A DNA stretch of 64,000 bases from positions 425,376 to 489,375 of the forward strand of contig NZ_FNZF01000001.1 of NCBI RefSeq assembly GCF_900109165.1. Direction: 5' to 3'. The DNA comes from Bhargavaea ginsengi (lineage in GTDB: Bacteria; Bacillota; Bacilli; Bacillales_A; Planococcaceae). Shown here in pieces: positions 25,697 through 34,456 of this stretch. How positions within the stretch are numbered: position 1 is the first letter of the stretch; every line of letters begins with the position of its first letter. The notes beneath the pieces were generated by a model. The model made no database searches. It saw only the letters and a program-made list of their open reading frames with translations, and was not told the origin of the DNA. The position numbers were made by a program, and so were the translations under genes.

Positions 25697-26878
25697 ATGG
25701 ACCTGCAGAAAATCGACCGGAAAATCCGGGAATCGCTGGATGACATGATAGAAATCCGGCGTCATCTCCACATGAATCCGGAACTGAGTTTTGAAGAAGA
25801 GAAAACACCCGAATACATCGCCAATTACTTGGAACAGCTCGGTATCGAGGTGCGCCGCAACGTCGGCGGCCGGGGTGTCGTCGGCACGATCCGCGGCGGC
25901 AAGCCCGGAAAGACGATCGCGTTCCGCGCGGACTTTGACGCACTCCCGATCCAGGAAGCAACCGATGTTCCGTATAAATCGACCGTTCCCGGTGTCATGC
26001 ACGCCTGCGGACATGACGGCCATACCGCTTCCCTCCTCGTGTTCGCCAAAGTGATGAACGAGTTCAGGGAAGAGCTTGAGGGCAACATTGTCCTGATCCA
26101 CCAACATGCCGAGGAAGTGAATCCCGGCGGCGCCCTCGGCATGATCAAGGACGGCTGCCTGGATGGCGTCGACATGGTATTCGGTGCCCACCTGCAGTCA
26201 TTAATGCCTGCAGGACATGTTTACAGCCGTGACGGCTATTTGCAGGCTGCGGAAAACACGATCCGCATCACCGTCAACGGGAAAGGCACACACGGTGCCG
26301 AGCCGCATAACGGACATGATCCGATTCTTGCAGCAGCCCATATCATGACCGCACTCCAGTCAGTCGTGAGCCGGAACGCGGACCCGCTTGGACAGCTGGT
26401 CATCTCGATCGGACAGTTCCACTCCGGATCTGCCGGCAACATCATTCCACAGACAGCCGAGATGGAAGGAACGATGCGCGTCTTTGATGAAGAACTGCGC
26501 CGCCTCGGCGCCCGCAGAATCCGTGAGATTGCGGAATTCACCGCACAGGCGCTCGGATGCACCGCGGAAGCCGATGTGGAATTCGGCTATGATGCGGTCA
26601 AGAACCATACCGAAGGCGTTCGCCTCATCGAGGATGCGGTCGGCAGTGTTTACGGCGACGGTGTGTACCAGGAAATTGATCCGGTCATGCCCGCTGAAGA
26701 TTTCGCCTACTACCTCCAGCATCGCCCGGGGGCCTACTTCTTCGTCGGCGCCAAGGTCGAGGATGGACGTACTGCCTATCCGCATCACCATGAGAAATTC
26801 GACTTCCATGAGCCGGCACTTGAAATGGCCGCAAGGACCTTCGCGGGTATTTTCTTCGAAGCACAAAAACAGAACTGA
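25697..26878 (+). CDS. M20-family amidohydrolase (N-acyl amino acid hydrolase type)
   Basis: The 393-residue enzyme has the M20D pattern: substrate region HMNPELSFEE, metal ligands in HACGHDGHT and the HQHAEEVNPGG stretch, and a late His in PHHHEKFDFHEPAL. These enzymes remove acyl groups from amino acids (hippuricase or N-acetyl-amino acid amidohydrolase). The ATG at 25697 follows GGAAGGAG; the TTG at 25688 abuts that site. A dipeptide epimerase gene converges on it downstream, so both may serve peptide or cell-wall amino acid recycling. Confidence 0.88.
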   Translation: MDLQKIDRKIRESLDDMIEIRRHLHMNPELSFEEEKTPEYIANYLEQLGIEVRRNVGGRGVVGTIRGGKPGKTIAFRADFDALPIQEATDVPYKSTVPGVMHACGHDGHTASLLVFAKVMNEFREELEGNIVLIHQHAEEVNPGGALGMIKDGCLDGVDMVFGAHLQSLMPAGHVYSRDGYLQAAENTIRITVNGKGTHGAEPHNGHDPILAAAHIMTALQSVVSRNADPLGQLVISIGQFHSGSAGNIIPQTAEMEGTMRVFDEELRRLGARRIREIAEFTAQALGCTAEADVEFGYDAVKNHTEGVRLIEDAVGSVYGDGVYQEIDPVMPAEDFAYYLQHRPGAYFFVGAKVEDGRTAYPHHHEKFDFHEPALEMAARTFAGIFFEAQKQN

Positions 26879-26883
26879 GAAGA

Positions 26884-27040
26884 ACAAAAGCGCAAGCGCC
26901 CGTTCAGCAACGTACAAACTGGAACCCTCCGCAATGAGATAAAGGAAATACGGCGAGGAACGGGCCGATGTTGAACTTATCGTAGTGGAGAATGGTGAAG
27001 TTTGCTGGGTGCTGGAGCTGGACGGGGACGCCACGTGAAT
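26884..27040. repeat. structured intergenic sequence, probable dispersed repeat
   Basis: This stretch after the M20 gene has no credible gene. It starts AAAAGCGCAAGCGCCCG and contains a perfect 8-bp inverted pair, GCCCGTTC (26898-26905) and GAACGGGC (26958-26965), around a nearly complementary CCTCCGC/GCGAGG. Similar blocks beginning AAAAGCGCAAGCGCC occur, as I remember, in multiple copies in Bacillaceae and Planococcaceae. There is only one copy in this window, so the repeat status comes from memory and is not shown here. Confidence 0.45.
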
Positions 27041-27090
27041 AGCCGTTATTCCACAGAGTGACGATTTCTCATTTCCTAAGCAAACGTAAA

Positions 27091-27130
27091 AGGTTGTGCT
27101 TCCCGAAACAGGGGGGGCACAACCTTTTTG
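27091..27130. terminator. bidirectional terminator
   Basis: AGGTTGTGC and GCACAACCT enclose a 16-nt loop, with TTTTT on one side and AAAA on the other, between converging genes. Confidence 0.75.
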
Positions 27131-27141
27131 TGTGGTTTGGC

Positions 27142-28254
27142 TTATTGCACCGTTTCTTTTTTTACCGTCAGTTTTTCGAGCTGTTCTTCGTCCACCGTTA
27201 TACCGAGGCCCGGCTGTCCGGCCAGGAGGACCTGCGGCAGCTCGTATTTCAGATCGCCGATTTCTTCGCTGAACAGGAGCGGCCCGGTCAATTCGGCGGA
27301 CTGGATGTTCGACCGGCTCATAACGACGTGATACCCTGCCGCCGATCCGACAGACGACTCCACCATCGATCCGACCTGACATGGCATTCCTGCCGCCTCT
27401 GCCGCTTTGCCGATATGGATCGCCGGATAGATGCCTCCGCATTTCATAAGCTTGATGTTTAACACATCAGCCGCCTCAAGACGAACGATCTCAAGGAATT
27501 CTTCCATGCCATGAAGGCTTTCATCTGCCATAACAGGTACAGTCACTTTTCTCCGGACATCCGCCAGCCCCCGGATGTCCCCCATGCGGATCGGCTGTTC
27601 GATCCATTTCAGGTTCTCCCCTTCGAGCTCCCGGATAGCCGCTGCTGCAGTCCCTGGAGTTTTCCAGCCCTGATTGACATCGACACGGATCGGGACGTCC
27701 GGGCCTACAGCTTTCCGCACTGCCTTGATGCGAGCGACATCATCCATCGGATCCCCTTTGCCGACTTTCAGCTTAAGCGAGGAATACCCGTCCTCCACTG
27801 CACGGACCGCTTTTTCAGCCATGATTTCAGGGGCCTCGATGCTGAGGACGCGCGGGTATTCAATCCGTTCATGGGCACGTCCTCCGATCAGATTGTACAC
27901 CGGCTGTCCTGCAGCTTTCCCCATCAGATCATAGCAGGCAATATCGATGGCAGCCTTTGCAGCAGGATTTCCCGAGACCGCTCCGTTCATCTTGCCGTGG
28001 ATGCGCTCAATATCAAATGGATTTTCTCCAATGACCGCCGGGATGAGCAGATGTTTCAGAATTTCATACGCCGACAGGTAGTATTCTCCCGTCACATGTT
28101 CGTCCGTCACCGCCTCACCATAGCCGACAAGCCCGGTGTCTGTTTCCAGTCTGAGGATGACCGCCGGCATGTCGGGATAAGTCGCATAAGAGACGATGAA
28201 TGGTTCCCTGAGAGGGAATCGGACCGCGTGAACGGTTGCTTTGATGATTTTCAT
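27142..28254 (-). CDS. dipeptide epimerase-like enolase superfamily enzyme
   Basis: The 370-residue protein belongs to the mandelate racemase/muconate lactonizing branch of the enolase superfamily. It has the catalytic LKLKVG lysines, metal ligands in RVDVNQGW, IEQP and MADES, and a second base in NIKLMKCGGI. The NIKLMKCGG form is common in L-Ala-D/L-Glu epimerases, which recycle murein peptides. A muconate cycloisomerase or succinylbenzoate synthase is the alternative, but no aromatic or menaquinone genes are nearby. The ATG at 28254 sits behind a GGGGGG-rich site. Confidence 0.8.
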   Translation of the reverse strand: MKIIKATVHAVRFPLREPFIVSYATYPDMPAVILRLETDTGLVGYGEAVTDEHVTGEYYLSAYEILKHLLIPAVIGENPFDIERIHGKMNGAVSGNPAAKAAIDIACYDLMGKAAGQPVYNLIGGRAHERIEYPRVLSIEAPEIMAEKAVRAVEDGYSSLKLKVGKGDPMDDVARIKAVRKAVGPDVPIRVDVNQGWKTPGTAAAAIRELEGENLKWIEQPIRMGDIRGLADVRRKVTVPVMADESLHGMEEFLEIVRLEAADVLNIKLMKCGGIYPAIHIGKAAEAAGMPCQVGSMVESSVGSAAGYHVVMSRSNIQSAELTGPLLFSEEIGDLKYELPQVLLAGQPGLGITVDEEQLEKLTVKKETVQ

Positions 28255-28376
28255 TATAGACCCCCCTTTTACCTTTTCAGTTTATCGGGAACACCGGGTC
28301 AAATCAATCTCACATCGGGCTGTTGCCGTGCCGGCCCCTTGCCCACCGCATAATCTGTCAGGAGGGAGGTGCGGAA

Positions 28377-29291
28377 ATGGATAAACCATTATCCGGCGGC
28401 GGAAGTGGCGGACAGCGGCATACCTGCCGTAAATGCGGCCGGCGTCATCGCAGGAGACAGGTTGCAGCAGCGGAACTTCATGGACTTCGTCCCTCTGACC
28501 GCCCGGCTCAACCGTTCGAACAGGAATCGCTTGAACCCCTTCGCGGTGAGCGCGGGCCTAGAGGCTTCACCGGTCTAAGAGGTGAACCCGGACCGCCCGG
28601 ACCGGAAGGGCCGGAGGGACCGATGGGACCTGCCGGCGCCCAAGGCCCAAGAGGTGAAACCGGACCCCAAGGACCGGCCGGTACTGCTGGCCTACAAGGG
28701 CCAAAGGGAGATCAGGGGCCTGCCGGACCCGAGGGGGCTCCGGGACCAAAAGGTGAAACCGGAGAAACTGGACCAGAAGGACCGGCTGGTGCTCCCGGCA
28801 TACAGGGACCGAAGGGAGATCGGGGACCTGCTGGTGAACGCGGAGAGAGAGGACCCCAGGGGGATGCTGGCGGAATTGCAGAATTCGCCTTCCTTGCCAC
28901 CACCCCCGGGCTGCAAGTCGGCCAGGGAACTATGGTCAGGTTCAATGGAGAGTCTGTCCTGTCATCCGGGATTTCGGTCAAAGGCCGGAAAACATCGGTT
29001 AAAATCAGCCGGAGCGGCCTTTATGAAATGATCCTTGCACTTTCAGCAGGAGAAACAAGTCGTTGGGCCGTTTTTGTAAACGGAGAAAAAGTTACGGAAT
29101 CAGAATGTCTGATTCGGGAGGACCAGCAGGAAGCTTTCCGGATGGCAGTACTGCCGCTTAAAGAAGGAGATCTTGTGACGCTCAAGAACTGTGTGCCGGA
29201 GGAAGGCGAAAAAGGTCAATCCAAAGCAGAGGTTACCGCGGCACTGTCACTGAAGCTTCTTTCTTACGTGCAGGATGAAGATAAAGATTAA
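28377..29291 (+). CDS. collagen-like repeat protein with BclA-type C-terminal domain
   Basis: The 304-residue protein has three parts. The first is a Gly/Arg-rich head with a [11 protein letters not shown] cluster. The second is about 36 uninterrupted Gly-X-Y triplets (about 28543-28867), rich in GPA, GET and GPK. The third is a beta-rich domain of about 130 residues starting [15 protein letters not shown], like the trimerising C-terminal domain of BclA-type exosporium proteins. There is no signal peptide, as in other spore-surface collagen-like proteins. ATG 28377 follows GGAGGGAGGTG. A spore-coat or exosporium role is inference. Confidence 0.85.
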   Translation: MDKPLSGGGSGGQRHTCRKCGRRHRRRQVAAAELHGLRPSDRPAQPFEQESLEPLRGERGPRGFTGLRGEPGPPGPEGPEGPMGPAGAQGPRGETGPQGPAGTAGLQGPKGDQGPAGPEGAPGPKGETGETGPEGPAGAPGIQGPKGDRGPAGERGERGPQGDAGGIAEFAFLATTPGLQVGQGTMVRFNGESVLSSGISVKGRKTSVKISRSGLYEMILALSAGETSRWAVFVNGEKVTESECLIREDQQEAFRMAVLPLKEGDLVTLKNCVPEEGEKGQSKAEVTAALSLKLLSYVQDEDKD

Positions 29292-29441
29292 GGTGTATAA
29301 AGAAGTCTGGATCGGAGTGTGGAATCTTGCACCTTCGGTCTTTTCTTATTCCGGGACCAACGCCCCCCCATCTCGTTCCCCTGACCCCTCCCTCCGCTGC
29401 CATCATTCCTTTATAATAGTGGGAACAATAGGAGGTGCCGC

Positions 29442-30653
29442 ATGGATACAACCTTGATCAAACCGGAGGACACTTGGCTGCTCTGGGCATTTCTGGCCGG
29501 ATGGGCTGCCGTGAGCATCTATCTCGAACAAAAGTACAAATGGGCATCGAAGGTAACAGGGGCGATCATTGCGCTTGCCGGGGCACTGATCCTCGCCAAC
29601 CTCAACATTATCCCCACCGATGCCCCTGCCTATGATGCCGTCTGGACCTATGTCATCCCGCTCGCCATTCCGCTTCTCCTGTATCAGGCAAACCTGAAGC
29701 GTGTCTGGAATGAGAGCGGCCGCCTGCTGATTCTGTTCCTCGTCAGCTCTATCGGAACCGTAATCGGTGCCTACATCGCCTTTTTCGCTTTAAGCGAGTT
29801 TATCCCCGAGCTGGCCCTGATCACAGCGGTCATGACAGGCTCCTACATCGGGGGGAGCGTAAATCTGGCCGCACTTTCCGCCAAGTTCGATGTCAGTGAG
29901 GGAATGCTCTCTTCCACAATCGTTGCTGATAATCTGATGATGGCGCTTTACTTCTTTGTTCTGATTGCCATTCCTGCTGTCGGCTTTTTTCGGCGCCGGT
30001 TCCCTACGCCACATATCGACCGCGTCGAACAATCAGCAGACGAAGAAGACGGCACGCTTGCGGCTTCCTACTGGCAGCGCAAGGAAATTTCCCTCAAGGA
30101 CATCGCGCTTTCAGCCGGTAGCGCATTCGCCATTGTCGCGGTATCGTTTAAGATTGCCGAAATCTTCGGCTCGATCATTCCTGATGAAGGGGCAGGCTGG
30201 CAGCTGCTCAGCGGCCTGCTCGGAGACAAGTACCTGATGTTGACGACGATCACCGTTACCGCAGTCACCCTCATGCCTAAGTTTTTTGACAGCCTGAACG
30301 GAGCCCAGGAAATCGGTACGTATCTGATTTACATATTCTTCGTTGTCATCGGGGTCCCGGCCTCCCTGCCGCTCCTTATCCAGAATGCACCGCTGCTGCT
30401 CGTCTTCGTCTTCCTGATGGTATTGACCAACATGCTTGTTACGTTCGGTGTCGGTAAGATGTTCAAGTTCAACCTGGAAGAGATGATACTTGCAAGCAAC
30501 GCCAACATCGGCGGGCCGACCACGGCGGCTGCGATGGCGATTGCGAAAGGGTGGAAGGATCTGATTGTTCCCGTCATGCTGGTCGGCACGATGGGATACA
30601 TCATCGGTAACTATATCGGAACCATCGTCGGCAATACGTTATACGGATTCTGA
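29442..30653 (+). CDS. DUF819-family membrane protein (YjcL-like)
   Basis: The 403-residue protein has about ten to eleven hydrophobic helices and a glycine-rich pattern GSYIGGSVNLAALSAKF repeated as NANIGGPTTAAAMA in the second half. That internal duplication is typical of DUF819 proteins, which resemble secondary carboxylate transporters. The ATG at 29442 follows ATAGGAGGTG. The substrate is unknown. It is apparently a single gene, with a TATAAT at 29415-29420 but no convincing -35 partner. Confidence 0.8.
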   Translation: MDTTLIKPEDTWLLWAFLAGWAAVSIYLEQKYKWASKVTGAIIALAGALILANLNIIPTDAPAYDAVWTYVIPLAIPLLLYQANLKRVWNESGRLLILFLVSSIGTVIGAYIAFFALSEFIPELALITAVMTGSYIGGSVNLAALSAKFDVSEGMLSSTIVADNLMMALYFFVLIAIPAVGFFRRRFPTPHIDRVEQSADEEDGTLAASYWQRKEISLKDIALSAGSAFAIVAVSFKIAEIFGSIIPDEGAGWQLLSGLLGDKYLMLTTITVTAVTLMPKFFDSLNGAQEIGTYLIYIFFVVIGVPASLPLLIQNAPLLLVFVFLMVLTNMLVTFGVGKMFKFNLEEMILASNANIGGPTTAAAMAIAKGWKDLIVPVMLVGTMGYIIGNYIGTIVGNTLYGF

Positions 30654-30720
30654 AGTTTGCCAAAATGTTCCGGATTCCATAAGATGAATGAGTAGTCATT
30701 ATAATGTTGGGGGCATGAAC

Positions 30721-31083
30721 ATGGGCAATCCTCTAAATGCCCTCTCGCTTGACGAGATCTGGGCAAAAATCGGACAGGAACTGGAAGCAAAGCCGGAGCC
30801 TTATCAGGATGAACATATCCGATACGAATTCATTATCGATGAGAAAGGTGAAGTCAGCCGCTGGCAGCTGCTGTTCGAGAATGGCCGGGCGGAAATATTC
30901 TCCGGAGTCGCGGGTGAAGCATCCTGTACACTGGAGATGAGCGGCAAGCACTTCCGGAAACTTCTGACAGGAGACCTGAACAGCATGGCGGCATTTACGA
31001 TCGGCAAGCTGAAGGTCCGGGGCAATGTCGGCTTCGCACTAAAGCTGGAAAATCTGCTTAAAGAATATCAGTTCGCCGGATAA
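30721..31083 (+). CDS. SCP2 sterol-carrier-like domain protein
   Basis: The 120-residue protein has a single SCP2-like fold, with YEFIIDEKGEVSRWQLLFENG, CTLEMSGKHFRKLLTGDLN and AFTIGKLKVRGN as landmarks. It probably binds lipids or other hydrophobic molecules in the cytoplasm. GGGGG sits 9 nt before ATG 30721 and only 1 nt before ATG 30715, so the shorter form is chosen. It is followed 41 nt later by a HAD hydrolase on the same strand and may be co-transcribed. Confidence 0.8.
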   Translation: MGNPLNALSLDEIWAKIGQELEAKPEPYQDEHIRYEFIIDEKGEVSRWQLLFENGRAEIFSGVAGEASCTLEMSGKHFRKLLTGDLNSMAAFTIGKLKVRGNVGFALKLENLLKEYQFAG

Positions 31084-31124
31084 GCGGGTTACGCCCGCCG
31101 GAAAAGGAAAGGACGGTCCGCCGC

Positions 31125-31787
31125 ATGCGCGTCGCAATCTTCGACTTTGACGGGACACTTTACCAGAACGAGACATTTGACTTTATGATGAGCCACCTCA
31201 AGCATCATCCCGAATACGGAAGACTCTACGGAAAGTTTTTCAGGCGCATCCTGCCTGTATATACGGGCTACAAGATGAAACTCGTCCCCTCTCCAGTGAT
31301 GAGGGAAAAGTCGATGCAGGCCTATCTCGCCCCTTTCTCGGGCTTTGCGGAAGAACAGCTGAACCGTTTCTTTGGCGAGATGGCCGCAGCGATGCGGAGC
31401 GGATTCAATCCGGAAGTCGTCCGGCGGGTACGTGACCACGCGGAATCGGGTGACCGGGTCATGCTCGTCTCCGGTGCCTTCACTCCGCTCCTGCTTGAGG
31501 CCGTGAGGGATTTGCCGTTTGATGACGTCATCGGCACCGACATCCCGTATTCCGGAAATACATATGACGGACGGACGAATATTTACCATATCCGGAGCGA
31601 ACGGAAGAATGAGCGCATCCTCGCCGCCCTCGGAGACACTCCGGTTGCCTGGGAAGAAAGCTCCGCATTTGGCGATACGCTGTCCGACATGACGGTTCTC
31701 GAACTCGTAGGAAACCCGGTTGCTGTCCGTCCTGAGGAAGGTCTGCGGAATATCGCGGCTGAACGGGAATGGGAAATTATCAGATAA
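31125..31787 (+). CDS. HAD-family phosphatase, subclass IB
   Basis: The 220-residue protein has the HAD motifs FDFDGTL (nucleophile and acid/base Asp), LVSGAF, a Lys region (SERKNE) and FGDTLSDM. The helical cap after motif I and the FGDTxSDM form are those of subclass IB, which includes phosphoserine phosphatase-like enzymes. The substrate is not determined. The ATG at 31125 has GGAAAGG about 14 nt upstream, a rather long spacing. A clear hairpin terminator follows. Confidence 0.82.
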   Translation: MRVAIFDFDGTLYQNETFDFMMSHLKHHPEYGRLYGKFFRRILPVYTGYKMKLVPSPVMREKSMQAYLAPFSGFAEEQLNRFFGEMAAAMRSGFNPEVVRRVRDHAESGDRVMLVSGAFTPLLLEAVRDLPFDDVIGTDIPYSGNTYDGRTNIYHIRSERKNERILAALGDTPVAWEESSAFGDTLSDMTVLELVGNPVAVRPEEGLRNIAAEREWEIIR

Positions 31788-31794
31788 CTGAAAG

Positions 31795-31829
31795 AAGGCA
31801 CCTCGCGCACGATTGCGGAGGTGCCTTTT
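31795..31829. terminator. bidirectional terminator
   Basis: AAGGCACCTC pairs perfectly with GAGGTGCCTT, followed by TTTTGC. It lies between converging HAD genes. Confidence 0.85.
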
Positions 31830-31837
31830 GCATGTGC

Positions 31838-32410
31838 TTATTCTGCTTTTTCAATCAGCAAATCGAATAGTTCGGACCACTCCGTGATCCGGGGTGTATC
31901 CAAGTGACGGTTGTAGGACTGGTTTTTCGCAAACACGTTCAGTGGAAGGTCCCTCAGTGTTTCAAGCACCGCCGGCTTATCGTCGAAATAATAGTCCAGT
32001 TGCAGATCTTTGATGATGTGGATTTTTTCTTCATCGTTCATGCCGTAAAAGAACCTGTCTTTTTGGACCGGAAAGCCGTTCTGGATCATCCATTCCATCG
32101 TGCGCTCGCCGTGTTCCTTCGGCCTGGCCGTTATATAGTAGATCTCATGCCCCTCTTTTTCCAGCTTCTGAAGCGTTTCGGCGGCATCCGGATACTGGGG
32201 ACAGGAAATGTAATAGATCTCTTCCAGCGAATTCTTCCACATCTTCCCGCCTTCTTCGGCGGTCATGCCGAACAGTTCATGGATCTCCACCTTGTCCAAA
32301 TCATGAAAAAGGGAGATGTCCACATTCCGGTTTAATTTCCGGTTGTAGAGATGGAAGGCATGCTCCCTCAGGTTGATCAGTGTGTCGTCGATGTCAAAAC
32401 CGAATTTCAA
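31838..32410 (-). CDS. HAD-family phosphatase, nucleotidase-like
   Basis: The protein of about 190 residues has HAD motifs FDIDDTL and YYITARPKEHGE, then a FDDKPAV motif. It resembles NT5C-type 5'-nucleotidases. GAGGGA sits 7 nt before TTG 32410, inside the end of ribD; an ATG at 32425 lacks a good site. The gene thus overlaps ribD by a few bases or abuts it. Its place after GTP cyclohydrolase II and RibD suggests it may remove phosphate from the riboflavin intermediate that those two enzymes make, the job of HAD enzymes such as YcsE. That is inference. Confidence 0.75.
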   Translation of the reverse strand: MKFGFDIDDTLINLREHAFHLYNRKLNRNVDISLFHDLDKVEIHELFGMTAEEGGKMWKNSLEEIYYISCPQYPDAAETLQKLEKEGHEIYYITARPKEHGERTMEWMIQNGFPVQKDRFFYGMNDEEKIHIIKDLQLDYYFDDKPAVLETLRDLPLNVFAKNQSYNRHLDTPRITEWSELFDLLIEKAE

Positions 32411-32411
32411 A

Positions 32412-33524
32412 TCAGATTCCCTCATTTTGTTCCGTATTGTAGTTCGGATATCCCGTAAACCTGAAATCCTTTCCAATCTTCGTGATCTCCAGATCGTCCA
32501 GTTCCACGGCATCACGCATCAGCCCGATGCCTGTGCCTTCGAGGAATGTGGGCGCCTCGGCACCGCCGATCAGTTTCGGCGCCATATAGATCTCCACTTT
32601 ATCCACGAGCCTGTTCTCCAGGAAAGCCGCATGAATCGAGCCTCCCCCTTCGACCAGGACAGAGGAGACAAGCTGTTCACCAAGAATCCGGAGCACGTCA
32701 TCCAGGTAAACCCGTTCGGCTCCCGAAGTCGGATAAACCGAAATCCCTCTTTCCTCCAAAACCTTTCTGGACTTCTGGTCATAATGTTGTGCAGTGAAGA
32801 TCCAGGTATCAGCCTGCCCGTCCGTGACCACTTTGGATTCGAGCGGAACCCGGAGTGTGGAATCCAGGATGACGCGGATCGGGTTCCGGCCGTTCGGAAT
32901 CCTTGTCGTCAGTTCAGGATCATCCTCGATCACCGTATTGACGCCAACCAGGATAGCCTGATGTTCATTCCGAAGCCGGTGGACATCCTTGCGCGCCTCT
33001 GCAGAGGTGATCCATTTGCTGTCGGCTGTATGGGTGGCAATTTTCCCGTCCAGTGTGCTGCCCGCTTTCATCGTGATGAACGGCTTTTGTGTCACGATGA
33101 ATTTGTTGAACACTTCATTCATCCTGCGGGATTCCTCTTCCATAACGCCGACTATCACTTCAATGCCTGCTTCCTCCAGGATCCTGACCCCGTTTCCGGC
33201 GACAACCGGATTCGGATCAAGCGTGGCGATGACGGCTTTTCGGATCCCGGCTTCTACTATGGCGACCGCACAAGGCCCTGTCCGGCCATGATGAGAACAT
33301 GGCTCAAGTGTGACGTAGATGGTCCCGCCCTTTGCCTTGTCCCCGGCCATCCTGAGGGCATGGATTTCCGCATGCGGTTCGCCTGCCTTCAGATGAGTCC
33401 CGATGCCCACGATCCGGTTGTCATTGACGATAACTGAACCGACGAGCGGATTCGGATCGGTCTGCCCTTTCATTGCCCGGGCGTTTTCAAGTGCAAGATT
33501 CATATAGAAGTCATGGCTGGTCAT
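32412..33524 (-). CDS. ribD: RibD: pyrimidine deaminase / reductase
   Basis: The 370-residue bifunctional enzyme has an N-terminal CDA-type zinc deaminase (HAEIHAL, then EPCSHHGRTGPC) and a C-terminal NADPH reductase domain (from about residue 150, GVNTVIEDDPELTTR). It carries out the second and third steps of riboflavin synthesis. ATG 33524 is chosen because MTSHDFYMNLALENA aligns with normal RibD starts; the frame extends upstream only as overlap with the preceding gene. The overlap with GTP cyclohydrolase II is 14 nt. Confidence 0.9.
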   Translation of the reverse strand: MTSHDFYMNLALENARAMKGQTDPNPLVGSVIVNDNRIVGIGTHLKAGEPHAEIHALRMAGDKAKGGTIYVTLEPCSHHGRTGPCAVAIVEAGIRKAVIATLDPNPVVAGNGVRILEEAGIEVIVGVMEEESRRMNEVFNKFIVTQKPFITMKAGSTLDGKIATHTADSKWITSAEARKDVHRLRNEHQAILVGVNTVIEDDPELTTRIPNGRNPIRVILDSTLRVPLESKVVTDGQADTWIFTAQHYDQKSRKVLEERGISVYPTSGAERVYLDDVLRILGEQLVSSVLVEGGGSIHAAFLENRLVDKVEIYMAPKLIGGAEAPTFLEGTGIGLMRDAVELDDLEITKIGKDFRFTGYPNYNTEQNEGI

Positions 33525-34272
33525 CTGGATCTGTCGTGCCTCCCTCCAAATGTCCGGATCGCTGGACCTTGGTCTGCAGATACTTTTCATTGAACTCCGA
33601 TCGATCGCCCCATAGCGCCTGGCGTCCGGAAATCGGAAGGCCTGCATCCTGCAGGGCATCCAGTTTTTTGGGGTTATTGGTCATCAGGGTCACCGGCTTA
33701 TCCCGCAGAGTTTTCAGGACGCGGATTGCATCGTCATAGTTCCTGGAGTCATCGACAAACCCGAGGCTTTCGTTTGCTTCCACGGTATCGTAGCCATGCT
33801 CCTGCAGAACGTAGGCCATCGCCTTGGAGAACAGGCCGATTCCGCGGCCTTCATGGTTCGCGAGATAAAACAGGGCTCCCGTTCCATGATCCACGATATT
33901 CTTCATGGACTGCTTGAGCTGATACCCGCAGTCGCACCGTTTGCTGCCGAAGATATCACCGGTATGGCAGATGGAGTGCAGACGGATCAGCGCATCATCC
34001 GCATGTTCAAAGTCACCATATACGAGGACGCTCGACTGCTGGTATTCCGCCAGATTGGCAGAGGACAGCCGATCGATGATTTCCTGGTAATCATCCGTTA
34101 CCTGGCATTGGTTCAGCCAGCAATACCACTGGAACACGACAGTCTCCCCGTAAAGGTTGACGGGCAGTCTGATGGGGCCCACCAGGTAGATGGCACCTTC
34201 CCCGGTTTCTATCATTTGGATCTTTTCTTTCAGAACATCCAGCACTCTGGTTTCCAGCTTTGCTTGAACCAT
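33511..34272 (-). CDS. ribA: GTP cyclohydrolase II (stand-alone RibA)
   Basis: The 253-residue protein has the GTP cyclohydrolase II zinc cluster HSICHTGDIFGSKRCDCG (usual form HSECLTGD), the loop NHEGRGIGLFSKAMAYVLQEHG, and LMTNNPKKLDALQDAGL. It opens the GTP ring for riboflavin-type pathways. It lacks the DHBP synthase half found in most bacillus RibA proteins, so this locus cannot complete riboflavin by itself. The ATG at 34272 follows AAGGAATG. A sigma-A promoter is visible upstream, but no FMN riboswitch. Confidence 0.88.
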   Translation of the reverse strand: MVQAKLETRVLDVLKEKIQMIETGEGAIYLVGPIRLPVNLYGETVVFQWYCWLNQCQVTDDYQEIIDRLSSANLAEYQQSSVLVYGDFEHADDALIRLHSICHTGDIFGSKRCDCGYQLKQSMKNIVDHGTGALFYLANHEGRGIGLFSKAMAYVLQEHGYDTVEANESLGFVDDSRNYDDAIRVLKTLRDKPVTLMTNNPKKLDALQDAGLPISGRQALWGDRSEFNEKYLQTKVQRSGHLEGGTTDPDDQP

Positions 34273-34315
34273 ATAAAATCATTCCTTATATCTATAAATT
34301 TTTCTTAGATTGGCC

Positions 34316-34343
34316 ATTATATTGGGTTGTATACTCAAATCAA
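34316..34343 (-). promoter_or_regulatory. sigma-A promoter of the ribA-ribD operon
   Basis: On the minus strand TTGATT (34343-34338) and TATAAT (34321-34316) are spaced by 16 nt. The leader to the start codon is only about 40 nt, too short for a riboswitch. Confidence 0.7.
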
Positions 34344-34456
34344 AAGTATTCTCACATGAATATTTGTTTTCTATAAAGTAACACCTTATGATGGATAACG
34401 TCAATTTATCCATGTTACGATTATATGCGAAAATAAGATTTCAGGGAGGGCTGGAT

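Noticed and set aside
28543-28867. A possible short-repeat or CRISPR-like array
   Set aside because: The periodicity is 9 nt from Gly-X-Y codons in a collagen-like gene; there are no spacer-repeat units.
34273-34387. FMN riboswitch before ribA
   Set aside because: The leader is only about 40 nt from a good promoter and shows none of the conserved RFN-element segments.
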